Assembly (NCBI RefSeq): GCF_023617305.1
Contig: NZ_CP081485.1
Coordinates: 589,001-653,000 of the forward strand
DNA length: 64,000 nt
From: Methanobrevibacter sp. TLL-48-HuF1
GTDB taxonomy: Archaea; Methanobacteriota; Methanobacteria; Methanobacteriales; Methanobacteriaceae
Direction: 5' to 3'
The notes under the pieces were generated by a model that saw nothing but the letters and a program-made list of their open reading frames with translations, was not told the origin of the DNA and made no database searches. Both the position numbers and the translations under genes were made by a program. Positions 40,261 through 49,806 of the stretch are shown in pieces. Positions within the stretch are counted from its first letter, which is position 1. Every line of letters begins with the position of its first letter.

Positions 40261-42774
40261 ATGGTTTTATCAGAATTATTAGCTCCAGCTGGATCTTATG
40301 ATGTGCTTGTAATTGCAGTTAATGCAGGTGCTGATGCTGTTTATATAGCTGGACAACAATACGGAGCAAGAGCATTTGCTAAAAACTTCACAATGGAAGA
40401 GATAGAAAAAGCTGTTGAATATGCTCATTTAAATGGAGTTAAAGTCCACGTTACTGTAAATACATTAATAAACAATTTTGAAATAGCTGATGTAATGAAC
40501 TACCTGTTTAAATTATATCAAATAGGAGTGGATGCAGTTATTGTTCAAGATTTTGGAATATGCTGGCTTTTAAAAACCCTGATTCCTGATTTGGAAGTTC
40601 ATGGATCAACACAGATGGCATTGAGCAATTACAGCTCCATTAAATGGGCTGCTAAAAACAATATTAAACGGGTTGTTCTTCCACGTGAAATTAATGTAAA
40701 ACAGATAGCTAAAACACATGAACAGCTGAAAAAAGACAATATCGATATGGAAATTGAAGTATTCGGACATGGTGCATTATGTTATAGCGTTTCAGGAAAC
40801 TGTTATATGTCTTCATACAACAGCGGCCGCAGCGGAAACAGAGGAGCCTGTGCACAGCCATGCAGACGGGAATACCGTTTGAAATACAGAGGATACAATA
40901 TTGGAAACGGCTATCTTTTATCAACCCATGATCTGGCTACATACAATAATCTGGACGCAATTTCAGATGCTGGAGTAACCTCTCTAAAATTAGAAGGCCG
41001 TATGAAATCCGGAGACTACATCGGAACCATTGTAAACAGCTACCGCAATATACTGGACGGAAATACCGGAGATTATGCCAAAAATTTACATCTTGTATTC
41101 AACAGGAAATTTACAAACGGATACATAATGGGAGATAAACCCGGTGAAGTAATGGGAAGAGGCAGTTCAGGTCATGAAGGTTTATACATAGGCGACATTG
41201 TAAAAATAGATGGCACTGAAGTTACAATTGAAATCAAAAACAAAGACAATTACATCACACTGGAAAAGGGTGACGGAATAGCTTTTAAATACAACGGCAA
41301 AATCAAAGGAATTTATTTAGAAGACATTGTTAAACAGGACGAAAATGAAATTGTAATTAATACAACACGTTTGGTTAAGGAAGGTACTGAAGTATTTATC
41401 AGTTTTTCCAAGTCAATTCATGAAAACCTTAAAAAATTCCAAAAAGAAGTTATTAAAAACCATGTCCCACTTTCATTAACCCTAAGCTGGAATGAAGACT
41501 TAACAGGATTTGTTAATGTTGAATATTATTTAGATGATGAATTAATCAATTTCAGACATAAAGTCGTAGGCAAATTTGAAAAAGCTAAAAACAAACCTGT
41601 TACAAAAGAAAAAATTGAAAAACAGTTATCAAAAACCGGAGGAACACCATTTTATATAGATGAAATCAAATTCCACAATATGCCGGACAGTTTATTTATT
41701 CCAATCAGTGAGCTTAACCAGATCAGAAGAGATGTTCTTGTTCAGGCACAGGATTTACTGTTAAATCACTACACCCCAACCAAAAAGTCCGTTAAAGCTA
41801 CAAGGAAAAAACTGAATAAATTTTATGAAGATTATGAATCTTTCAATAACAACGGCAAAAAGAAAAACCCTAAAATATCCTTATTTATTGATAATTTAGA
41901 CCAGTTAAAATCAATTTCCGGATTTGACCTTAAACGGGTTTACTTTGACGGAAACTGTTTATACAATAACCCTGAAGATTATTATGAAAATATTCCAAAG
42001 CTTTTAGAAGAAGCCCGTCTTATGACTCCTGATGCAGAACTTGTTTGGGTATTATCATCATTTATTAATGAAAAAGAAGCTGTTAAATGCAATGAAATAG
42101 TTAAAGAGCTTGAATCAAAAGGAATAATTATTTCAGTTATGGGAGATTTCCCTGGAATGGGTGAGATTTTTGACTGTCCAATTTACGGAAATCATAATCT
42201 GAATGTCTGGAATTCATTTACAGTTAAAAATCTTAAAGAAGCAGGATTTGATGGTCTGATTTTATCTTCAGAACTTTCAGGTAATGAAATTAAGCAGTTA
42301 GTTTCTAAAAATAATACCTCAGATATTGATTTGGAAATGATTGTAAACGGGAATTTGGAAGTTATTGTAAGTAAGGATGATTTCAGTAACTTAAATGACG
42401 GTAAAGATTTCATCATACACAACAATGCAGATTATGCTATTTTAGAAGATAAAAAAAGGAAAAAATTCAAGTATAAAGTTTTATTTGACTACAATAAACA
42501 AAGCCACATTATAAACAAAGACTGCTTATGTTTAATTGAAGAAATGAACGAAATTAAACAGTTAGGTATTGATTCCATAATCCTGGACTGCAGATATTCC
42601 AATGAAAAATACACAACAAACATATTGTCCATTTATAATGATTCCCTGAAAGACAGAGATGATGAAGAGCTTTCCAAATACAAATACCAGATAATGGATT
42701 TCTCACAGTCATATATCAACAAGGGAAATTATATTGAAGGCAGATTACACGAGGACAAACATGAGAATTCCTGA
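40261..42774 (+). CDS. Peptidase U32 family protein (RlhA/TrhP-like RNA hydroxylase)
   Basis: 837 residues. The N-terminal barrel starts LSELLAPAGSYD. The U32 signature HGALCYSVSGNCYMSS..RSGNRGACAQPCR lies at about 170-200 and holds conserved cysteines that may ligate an iron-sulfur cluster. A DUF3656-like beta region follows. Despite the peptidase name, bacterial relatives TrhP and RlhA hydroxylate tRNA and rRNA, so an RNA role is likely. GGGTGTAAT precedes the ATG. A paralogue overlaps its end. Confidence 0.88.
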   Translation: MVLSELLAPAGSYDVLVIAVNAGADAVYIAGQQYGARAFAKNFTMEEIEKAVEYAHLNGVKVHVTVNTLINNFEIADVMNYLFKLYQIGVDAVIVQDFGICWLLKTLIPDLEVHGSTQMALSNYSSIKWAAKNNIKRVVLPREINVKQIAKTHEQLKKDNIDMEIEVFGHGALCYSVSGNCYMSSYNSGRSGNRGACAQPCRREYRLKYRGYNIGNGYLLSTHDLATYNNLDAISDAGVTSLKLEGRMKSGDYIGTIVNSYRNILDGNTGDYAKNLHLVFNRKFTNGYIMGDKPGEVMGRGSSGHEGLYIGDIVKIDGTEVTIEIKNKDNYITLEKGDGIAFKYNGKIKGIYLEDIVKQDENEIVINTTRLVKEGTEVFISFSKSIHENLKKFQKEVIKNHVPLSLTLSWNEDLTGFVNVEYYLDDELINFRHKVVGKFEKAKNKPVTKEKIEKQLSKTGGTPFYIDEIKFHNMPDSLFIPISELNQIRRDVLVQAQDLLLNHYTPTKKSVKATRKKLNKFYEDYESFNNNGKKKNPKISLFIDNLDQLKSISGFDLKRVYFDGNCLYNNPEDYYENIPKLLEEARLMTPDAELVWVLSSFINEKEAVKCNEIVKELESKGIIISVMGDFPGMGEIFDCPIYGNHNLNVWNSFTVKNLKEAGFDGLILSSELSGNEIKQLVSKNNTSDIDLEMIVNGNLEVIVSKDDFSNLNDGKDFIIHNNADYAILEDKKRKKFKYKVLFDYNKQSHIINKDCLCLIEEMNEIKQLGIDSIILDCRYSNEKYTTNILSIYNDSLKDRDDEELSKYKYQIMDFSQSYINKGNYIEGRLHEDKHENS

Positions 42775-45136
42775 ATTGCTTGCACCTGTAGGTTCTATGG
42801 ATCATCTTAAAGTAGCTATTAATGCCGGAGCCAGTTCAGTATATCTATCTGGAAAAGAATATGGTGCCCGCAGGTTTGCTGAAAACTTTACTTTAAATGA
42901 AATAGCCGAAGCAGTTAACGCCGCACACCTGCACAATGTTAAGGTTTATGTAACTGTAAACACATTAATTAAAGAAGATGAACTTCCGGATGTAATAGAT
43001 TATTTGTCCCACCTATATTCAATAGGAGTAGATGCAGTTTTAGTTCAGGATTTAGGTCTGGTTGAACTGATAAACAAACACCTTCCAAAACTGAAAGTTC
43101 ATGGTTCAACACAAATGACTGCAGAAAACCAGCTGAAATTAGATTATCTTGAAAGCAAAGGAATTAAAAGAATAGTTCTCCCCCGTGAAATGAGAAAAGA
43201 TGAAATTAAAAACTTAAAAACAAATATGGAACTTGAAATATTTGTTCATGGAGCTCTGTGCTATTCCTATTCAGGACAATGTCTAATGAGCAGTTTTAAA
43301 GGAGGTCGAAGCGGAAACAGAGGAAGTTGTGCACAGCCCTGCCGCCAAAAATACAGATTATCCTGTTTGAACAGTGAAGATTATTACCTCTCACCTAAAG
43401 ATTTGTCATTATACGATCATTTAAAAGAAATTGCAGAGCTAAACATCAGCTGCATCAAAATAGAAGGAAGAATGAGAAGCAAGGAATATTTGGCTATTGC
43501 AGTGAGCAATTATAGGAAAGCCTTAAACAAATTGAAAAGCAATAAAACCAGCAAAAGTGAAGAAATAAGCCTTGCATTTAATAGAGGATTTAGTGAAGGG
43601 CAATTTAACTATGCATCTTCAAGAAGTATCCGTTCAGGACATGTCGGTTTAAAATTAGGTAAAGTCTGCAATAGTGAAAACAGCCAAATAGTCATTAAAT
43701 TAGATGACGGTTTAAAAACAATTCCCCAAAAAGGTGACGGATTATTATTAATAAAAGCAAAAGATGACTACGGATTTGAAATTTCACAAAACCCTCTTTT
43801 AACAACATTCAACCATTATAAAAAAGGCAGAAATAAAGAAATTAAAGACATTAACAGAAAAAACAGAGTTTTAATCATTAAAAAAGTAAAGCAGAATAAA
43901 AAACACCATTTCAATTTAAACGATTCAACAGCATATCTTACAAAAAGAAACAGATTAACTTCAAAAGTTAAAGAGATTGAAAATAAGGGCAGCAGTTTTA
44001 TCAAATCCAAATTAATACTTACATTTTCAATTAAAAACAAATATCCCCACTTAAAAGGCAGATTAACTCTTGCAAATAAAAAAGAAATTGAATGTGAAGT
44101 TAAAGGAGAAGTTCCATTTGAAAAACCTCTTAAAAGAAGTGTAGATGCTGAAACAATAAAAAAACAACTGTTGAAAGTTGACAAATACCCGTTCGACATT
44201 ACAGGAGCCAATATTAACTATGACGGAACATTATTTATCCCCCTAAGTGAAATCAATAAAATCAGAAGGGAACTTTTCAAAAAATTAGAAAAGGAAGTGT
44301 ATCTGCTATACTCAAATAAAAAGATAAAAATACAGCTTGAAAACAAAAGCAATGCTCTGAAAACTGACCAATGCAGTTTATCATATTATACAAATAACTT
44401 AAATGATTTGAATAAAATAAATAATGTGGAAAGGGTTTATTTGGAGATACCTCCTGAAGACACATCAATAATAAATCAGAGCAGGGAAGAATACAATATA
44501 AATTATATGGTCAGCTATCTGCAAAAGGCTATTGACATTTCCAGAAACAGAGACTATGAATTGGTCTGGAAATGGCCGGACATTGCCCATGACAATTTAA
44601 TAAAAGTTTTAGGAAAGGTAAGGGGCATATTAAACAAACTTCATTACCATATTGAAATAATGGCTCCTGATTTTACAGGCCAATACGGACCATACTCCAT
44701 GAACGTAACAAATACACAAACAATAAACAGTCTTGAAAACTACAAAATAATTACATTGTCTCCGGAACTGAAAAAAGAAGATTTGAAAAATATTTTAGAC
44801 AATTGTAGTGACAATTCCAAATTGGAAATTATTGTTCAGGGATCTGTTGAGCTAATGAAAAGCAGAAACAGATTATTTACTAAAAAAGAATCTAAAAAGT
44901 TAAAGAACAACACAGATGACATCTTTCTGATTGATAAGAAAAACAACAGATATCCGATTCATAAAAGCCTATCTAATGAAGAACTTATAATTTCAAACAG
45001 TGAAGATATCTCACTTTTAAATGACATTATCTACTTAAAATCAATAGGGCTTGTTAATTTTGCTATTGACGGTCGATGGAGAGATGAAAACTATTTAAAT
45101 AAAATACAGGAATATAACACAGCTATTGACAAATAA
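42761..45136 (+). CDS. Peptidase U32 family protein, paralogue of the preceding gene
   Basis: 791 residues from the ATG at 42761, preceded by GAGGA inside the end of the upstream gene (14-base overlap). The N-terminus IPELLAPVGSMDHL and the cysteine block HGALCYSYSGQCLMSS..RSGNRGSCAQPCR match the upstream protein closely. The C-terminal half has diverged and is lysine-rich. The tandem arrangement indicates duplication and coupled translation; the two may act on different RNA sites. Confidence 0.87.
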   Translation: MRIPELLAPVGSMDHLKVAINAGASSVYLSGKEYGARRFAENFTLNEIAEAVNAAHLHNVKVYVTVNTLIKEDELPDVIDYLSHLYSIGVDAVLVQDLGLVELINKHLPKLKVHGSTQMTAENQLKLDYLESKGIKRIVLPREMRKDEIKNLKTNMELEIFVHGALCYSYSGQCLMSSFKGGRSGNRGSCAQPCRQKYRLSCLNSEDYYLSPKDLSLYDHLKEIAELNISCIKIEGRMRSKEYLAIAVSNYRKALNKLKSNKTSKSEEISLAFNRGFSEGQFNYASSRSIRSGHVGLKLGKVCNSENSQIVIKLDDGLKTIPQKGDGLLLIKAKDDYGFEISQNPLLTTFNHYKKGRNKEIKDINRKNRVLIIKKVKQNKKHHFNLNDSTAYLTKRNRLTSKVKEIENKGSSFIKSKLILTFSIKNKYPHLKGRLTLANKKEIECEVKGEVPFEKPLKRSVDAETIKKQLLKVDKYPFDITGANINYDGTLFIPLSEINKIRRELFKKLEKEVYLLYSNKKIKIQLENKSNALKTDQCSLSYYTNNLNDLNKINNVERVYLEIPPEDTSIINQSREEYNINYMVSYLQKAIDISRNRDYELVWKWPDIAHDNLIKVLGKVRGILNKLHYHIEIMAPDFTGQYGPYSMNVTNTQTINSLENYKIITLSPELKKEDLKNILDNCSDNSKLEIIVQGSVELMKSRNRLFTKKESKKLKNNTDDIFLIDKKNNRYPIHKSLSNEELIISNSEDISLLNDIIYLKSIGLVNFAIDGRWRDENYLNKIQEYNTAIDK

Positions 45137-45146
45137 GAAATAATAC

Positions 45147-45185
45147 TTCCCAAATGCTCTAGGGAATTTTGGATATATATTTAAA
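45147..45185 (+). promoter_or_regulatory. Weak hairpin followed by TATA box
   Basis: TTCCC (45147-45151) and GGGAA (45162-45166) can pair and are followed by TTTT, a possible weak terminator for the U32 pair. ATATATATTTAAAT at 45173-45186 is a likely TATA box for the MutS-like gene starting at 45218. Confidence 0.35.
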
Positions 45186-45217
45186 TAAAAATGTATAGAA
45201 AAAAGGGTTTGGTTAAA

Positions 45218-47143
45218 ATGCAAGGAGAGAAAGTAACATTGCAAAACATAAAAGGTATTGGAGATAAAATCTCTGAAAAAATATTAAATAGTGTTGGAGG
45301 AGAAGAAAATCTTCAAAAAATAGTTGAAAATGCGGATGTTGAAAAAATAGCAAATATTGATGGAATCAGCCAAAGGAAAGCTATTGAAATAATGAACCAG
45401 CTATTAAATAATCCTACATATGAGTTTATTAAAAGCGACAGGGCAATGGAGATTTATGAAGACATCATAAACAAGATACTGGCATATTCAAACACTTCCT
45501 ATTCAAAAAATAGGATTTTACTGCTTTCCCCTTCAAAAGATATGGAAAAAATAGAAAAACAAATCAATTTTGTGATGGATGCAAAAAAACAGGTTTCACA
45601 GCTTCCAATAATCAAGTTAAGAGGATTGATGAAAAACTTAAAGGAAGTTGAAAAAGCAAAAGCAGAATATGATGCAAGTAAAGTTATTTTAGTGGAAACA
45701 GAAGAAGACAATTCCTACCTTACAGATTTGGGACTTAACCAATATTACCCGATAATTACAGCCAGCGATTCTCCATTACTACAGGAAGAATTGATGAATT
45801 ATGACCTTATTTTTTATGTATATTCACAGGGAATACTTGATTTTGAAGGAATGCCAAACCTTGTAATGATTAATATTGAAGAAAATGATTATGAAATTGT
45901 TCCTGAAAAGATAATAAACTTCTTTACACATAACCAGAACCTTTTTAACAGAGTTTATGAAATACAAAAAATCAGAGGTCGGGAAACAATTTTGGGAGAA
46001 ATTATCCCCATTATTGATGAACTTAATGTTATTGATAAAAGAGAAGTGGATATTGAAGAATTAGTTAATTCTTTGAAAAAGGATATGGATGAAGAATTAG
46101 AAAATGCCATACAAAATGTTGATCTTGAAGGAGATGAAATTCTTAACCTGCTAAACAAGAACCTTCCTCCAAAGATCAATAAAATATTTGATGAAATTAT
46201 AAATGAAAGGAAAAAAATTATCAAAGAAAAAACAGGATTTGATTTTGATCCGTATCTCAGAAAATATCCTATTGAAATTGACGACAGCGAAATCCAAAGA
46301 ATCCAACTGGAACAGTCATCCAAAAAAGAAAATGATATTTTTGATGTTAAAAAAAGTGCTGCCATTGAATTGAACTCCATAAAAGAACAAGCAATCAAAG
46401 AAGTTGAAGATGTAATTAAATTTGACTATGAATTTAGCTTAGGCAGCTTTGCATATGAATATGATTTAAATGCTCCTGAATTTGGCGATGAAATAAATTT
46501 AAAAGAGGCACTGCATCTGGAACTGGCCCTTAGAAAAGATGATAAAAACACACAGACAATTGATTACAAACTTACAAATGATGAAAACATAGCACTGCTT
46601 ACCGGGGCAAACAGTGGAGGTAAAACAACCCTTCTTGAAACACTAACCCAAATTTCCATAATGGCACAAATGGGGCTTCCTGTAAGTGCTGCTGAAGCCA
46701 AAATCAAATTATTTGATGAAATATATCATTTTTCAAAGAAAAGATCACTGGATGCCGGGGCTTTTGAATCCTTTTTAAATGTATTTATTCCAATTGTAAC
46801 AACAGAAAGTGAAAAATTGGTATTGCTTGACGAACTTGAAGGAATAACAGAACTGGAAGCTGCAGTTAAAATCATTTCAACATTTATAGACATGATTAAA
46901 GAATCCAATTCCTACGGAATAATTGTAACACATATGGCCAGAGAACTGATGAATTACACAGATATTCGTGTAGACGGTATTGAAGCAAAAGGATTAGATG
47001 AAAATTATAATCTGATAGTGGACAGAACTCCGAAAATGAATTTCCTTGCAAAAAGTACTCCTGAACTTATCTTAAAAAGGATTTATGAAAAGTCAGATGA
47101 TAATCTGAAACAGGTATATGCAAGAATCCTGGAGAAATTTTAA
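45218..47143 (+). CDS. MutS-family ATPase with N-terminal helix-hairpin-helix
   Basis: 641 residues from the ATG at 45218 (GGTT upstream, TATA box about 35 bases upstream); an ATG at 45191 is possible. The first 70 residues contain two HhH-like motifs (IKGIGDKISEKIL, IDGISQRKAIEIM). A helical core and MutS ATPase domain follow: Walker A TGANSGGKTTLLETL, Walker B KLVLLDELEG. There is no mismatch-recognition domain I and no Smr endonuclease domain. It resembles archaeal MutS2/MutS5-type proteins; role in recombination or repair is inferred. Confidence 0.85.
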   Translation: MQGEKVTLQNIKGIGDKISEKILNSVGGEENLQKIVENADVEKIANIDGISQRKAIEIMNQLLNNPTYEFIKSDRAMEIYEDIINKILAYSNTSYSKNRILLLSPSKDMEKIEKQINFVMDAKKQVSQLPIIKLRGLMKNLKEVEKAKAEYDASKVILVETEEDNSYLTDLGLNQYYPIITASDSPLLQEELMNYDLIFYVYSQGILDFEGMPNLVMINIEENDYEIVPEKIINFFTHNQNLFNRVYEIQKIRGRETILGEIIPIIDELNVIDKREVDIEELVNSLKKDMDEELENAIQNVDLEGDEILNLLNKNLPPKINKIFDEIINERKKIIKEKTGFDFDPYLRKYPIEIDDSEIQRIQLEQSSKKENDIFDVKKSAAIELNSIKEQAIKEVEDVIKFDYEFSLGSFAYEYDLNAPEFGDEINLKEALHLELALRKDDKNTQTIDYKLTNDENIALLTGANSGGKTTLLETLTQISIMAQMGLPVSAAEAKIKLFDEIYHFSKKRSLDAGAFESFLNVFIPIVTTESEKLVLLDELEGITELEAAVKIISTFIDMIKESNSYGIIVTHMARELMNYTDIRVDGIEAKGLDENYNLIVDRTPKMNFLAKSTPELILKRIYEKSDDNLKQVYARILEKF

Positions 47144-47181
47144 GATATTAATATATAGAAGTTTTAACTAATTACACAAAT

Positions 47182-48834
47182 ATGAGAATAATTTCTAACA
47201 CAAAAAATGATTCCATAAAAAGGGTAGAGGAAATATATAAAGTTCTTAAAAAAAATGATTTCGGTTATCTTATCGAAGAAAATACATTTTTTAAGAATTT
47301 TCCTTTTTTAAAAGATACTAAAAGAGATAAATATAAAGAATTGCCCGACGAATCCATTCCAAAAAGAATAAAAGATGTGTTAGAAGAATTAGGGCCAACA
47401 TATATTAAATTAGGTCAGATGTTAAGTACCAGACCTGATTTGATTGGAGTGGAAATAGCAAAGGAACTGGAATCCTTAAGAGACAACACTCCCACCACAC
47501 CATTTAATGAAATAAAAGAAGTTATTGAAAAAGAACTTGGAAAACCAATAAATGAAATCTACAAGGAAATTGACGAAAAGCCTTTAGGTTCAGCTTCAAT
47601 CGGACAGGTCCATAAAGGAATACTTCTTGAAAACAACGATGAAGTAGCCATTAAAGTTCAAAAACCAAATGTCCGTGAAACTATTGAATCCGATTTAAAT
47701 ATTATGAAATTTTTATCTGATAAAATCGGAAAATACATAAACCAGACTAAAGTTTATAATATTCCCTCTATTTTAACAGAATTTGAACGCTCAATATTCA
47801 AAGAAATTGATTACCATGAAGAACTAATCAATATGAAAAATTTGGCACATAATTTCAGAGCAGTACATTACATTCATATACCAACTGCTTATCCTGAGTA
47901 CTGCAGCGGAAAAATCATTACAATGGAATTAATAAAAGGAAAAGAAGTTTCTGAAGTAATGGTTCACGATTATCCGGAATATAATAAAAAATTAATTGCC
48001 AAAAGAGGAGTGAAATCTTATTTTAAACAAATAATGATTGACGGATTTTTCCATGCCGACCCACATCCAGGAAATATGATGATAATGGAAAACAATGTCT
48101 TATGTTACATTGATGAAGGAATGATGGGTATTTTAGATGATGATTTCAGAGAAGAACTTGCAGAGTTAATATTATTGCTATTAAGCAGAAATGTAGACAA
48201 TATTATCAACCAGCTAATTTACATGGACATATTAACACCTGCACAAAACACTCCTGAATTAAAAGCCGATGTAAATGACATAATGAATAAGTATTACGGT
48301 GCAGACCTGAAAGACATGCACGGAGGAGTACAGCAACTTCTAAAGGTAATGATCAAACACAACATCCAATTACCAAGAGAATTTGTAATGATTGGGCGTG
48401 GAATGAGTTTAATTGAAGATACAGGAATGAAATTAGACCCTGACTTCAATGCAGTAATTGAACTGAAAAAATTATCCAGAAAAATAATACTTCAAAAATA
48501 CGGCCCCAGCAGATTAGCAAAAGTAAGCTCCAATTACATGCTGCAAATAGAACACTTAGCTAAAGATCTGCCAACAACACTTAACAATATGCTTTCAAAA
48601 CTTGAAGCAGGTAATTTAAGCGTGAAACTTAAGCACGAATCAATCAGTGAAATCATGAACCAGCTGTCAATTTCACTTATTTTATCTGCACTAATTATCG
48701 GGTCATCACTGGCCATCATTTCAGATAAGGGGCCTAAAATATTTGATGTTTCAATATTGGGACTGATAGGATTTGTATTCAGTGCCGCTTTAGGAATCTA
48801 TTTAGTAATTCAATTTATGTTAAAAGAAAAATAA
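47182..48834 (+). CDS. UbiB/ABC1 (AarF) family atypical kinase
   Basis: 550 residues. LGPTYIKLGQMLSTRPD contains the KxGQ motif, ASIGQVHKG the alanine-rich loop, and GFFHADPHPGNMM the catalytic region. Two hydrophobic helices at the C-terminus (about 490-510 and 522-545) anchor it in the membrane. Family members act as ATPases supporting prenyl-lipid metabolism; in methanogens the lipid target is unknown. The start is leaderless-looking, with TTAATATATAGAAG 25-35 bases upstream. Confidence 0.93.
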   Translation: MRIISNTKNDSIKRVEEIYKVLKKNDFGYLIEENTFFKNFPFLKDTKRDKYKELPDESIPKRIKDVLEELGPTYIKLGQMLSTRPDLIGVEIAKELESLRDNTPTTPFNEIKEVIEKELGKPINEIYKEIDEKPLGSASIGQVHKGILLENNDEVAIKVQKPNVRETIESDLNIMKFLSDKIGKYINQTKVYNIPSILTEFERSIFKEIDYHEELINMKNLAHNFRAVHYIHIPTAYPEYCSGKIITMELIKGKEVSEVMVHDYPEYNKKLIAKRGVKSYFKQIMIDGFFHADPHPGNMMIMENNVLCYIDEGMMGILDDDFREELAELILLLLSRNVDNIINQLIYMDILTPAQNTPELKADVNDIMNKYYGADLKDMHGGVQQLLKVMIKHNIQLPREFVMIGRGMSLIEDTGMKLDPDFNAVIELKKLSRKIILQKYGPSRLAKVSSNYMLQIEHLAKDLPTTLNNMLSKLEAGNLSVKLKHESISEIMNQLSISLILSALIIGSSLAIISDKGPKIFDVSILGLIGFVFSAALGIYLVIQFMLKEK

Positions 48835-48970
48835 AGATTATATTTTTGCCTAAGTGCTTTTGATATCCTAATCTGATTTTTTCATGGATTTCATGATCCC
48901 TACAGATTCCAACATTTACTCAAGCAATATTTATCCCATAATCATCAGTTAGAACATGAAAAATTTGAAA
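48835..48970 (-). pseudogene. Short remnant of an unidentified coding sequence
   Basis: Read on the minus strand, this stretch gives a protein-like sequence with one internal stop (VLTDDYGINIA, stop, then VNVGICRDHEIHEKIRLGYQ). The residue mix looks coding rather than random, but it has no start and no recognised family. It probably marks the edge of an old insertion just after the UbiB gene. Confidence 0.3.
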
Positions 48971-48994
48971 AAATTAATATTGAATAATTAACAC

Positions 48995-49685
48995 ATGATG
49001 GATAAGTTTATGGAAAGTATTGGTGATACCTGCACCAAAGGATATGCGAAAACAGGAAAAAGAGGTATTGGTACTACTATTAAAGGTTCATATAACACTT
49101 ACCAGGAACTGATTGTGGCTCATCCTACCTGCAGTCTTGGGAACAGCTATATAATGGGCGGTTTTCTTTATGTCTGGAATGGAAATGCCTGGGAAAATGT
49201 TGGGAATTTGAAAGGTAATACTGGTGCAACTGTCCCCAAAGGAGATACAGACAATACTGGTTCAACAGGTGCTAAAGGATATAGTGGTGCAACCAGTCCT
49301 AAATGAGACACTGGTGCTACATGCGCAACTGGTCAGGGCAGTGATGATGAAGCTGGATGGAAACTGCCTGTCGATCAGATATTAACTACAACAACATTGC
49401 CTACTGGTGTCAGTGCAGGTTATCGTGTAACTATTGTTACCAGTCCTGTTATGGTCATTAAGGAGTATAATGGAAGTTCTTGGGATACAGAATCTCTTGA
49501 TCCGTATTCAGTGATACCATTAAAACATTCTGGAAGTATACAAATGTATCTTGCAAAATCAACAGGTCCTGTTTACAGGGGGTGTTGAATATGGGGTCTT
49601 CGGTAAGTTCCGATTCATGACTCAGTCTGCATATGATGCTTTAAGCAGCTATGACAGCGATACGATTTATTTTATCAGAAGTTAG
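48995..49685 (+). pseudogene. Broken phage-type collagen-like tail protein
   Basis: One frame runs from 48995 with Gly-x-y collagen triplets (for example KGNTGATVPKGDT), an in-frame TGA at 49304-49306, and then coherent sequence to about 49575. A one-base shift at the G-run near 49577-49582 continues it as FRFMTQSAYDALSSYDSDT to the TAG at 49683-49685. VWNGNAWENVGN and ITYLV-free beta repeats are typical of phage tail-fibre or receptor-binding ends. Many glycines of the triplets are replaced, showing decay. It is probably a prophage remnant. Confidence 0.7.
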
Positions 49686-49701
49686 TGGGGGTGTCATTGT
49701 A

Positions 49702-49782
49702 ATGTTTTATCTAAAATTTTTAGGTATTCCTAACTTTTTAGAAACATTTATATATGATTATGACCAACTCTTATACAAGTGA
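49702..49782 (+). pseudogene. Possible truncated start of the next prophage gene
   Basis: GGGGGTGT lies a few bases before the ATG at 49702, and a 26-codon frame (FYLKFLGIPNFLE...) runs to a TGA at 49780-49782. The strong ribosome binding site right after the tail-protein stop suggests a lost downstream phage gene whose body has been replaced by the promoter-like DNA described next. Coding status is doubtful. Confidence 0.2.
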
Positions 49783-49806
49783 TGAAATTTAGGCATGCCT
49801 AAATTT
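49720..49806 (+). promoter_or_regulatory. TATA-like box between two TTAGG-N4-CCTAA palindromes
   Basis: TTAGG-TATT-CCTAA occupies 49720-49733. A perfect 22-base palindrome at 49785-49806 contains TTAGG-CATG-CCTAA. Between them, ATTTATATAT (49746-49755) is a likely TATA box, predicting transcription from near 49778. The only frame starting there encodes six residues (ATG 49782, TAA 49800-49802). The spacing looks like a repressor-controlled promoter; TTAGG/CCTAA half-sites resemble those of DtxR-type metal regulators, which is only an analogy. Confidence 0.5.

Noticed and set aside
49304-49306. In-frame TGA in the collagen-like gene as a selenocysteine codon
   Set aside because: There is no catalytic context. 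The neighbouring repeats have lost many glycines and a frameshift follows, so decay is simpler.
49397-49588. Separate 63-residue gene
   Set aside because: It is in the same frame as the collagen-like sequence before the TGA and continues it, so it is part of the same broken gene.
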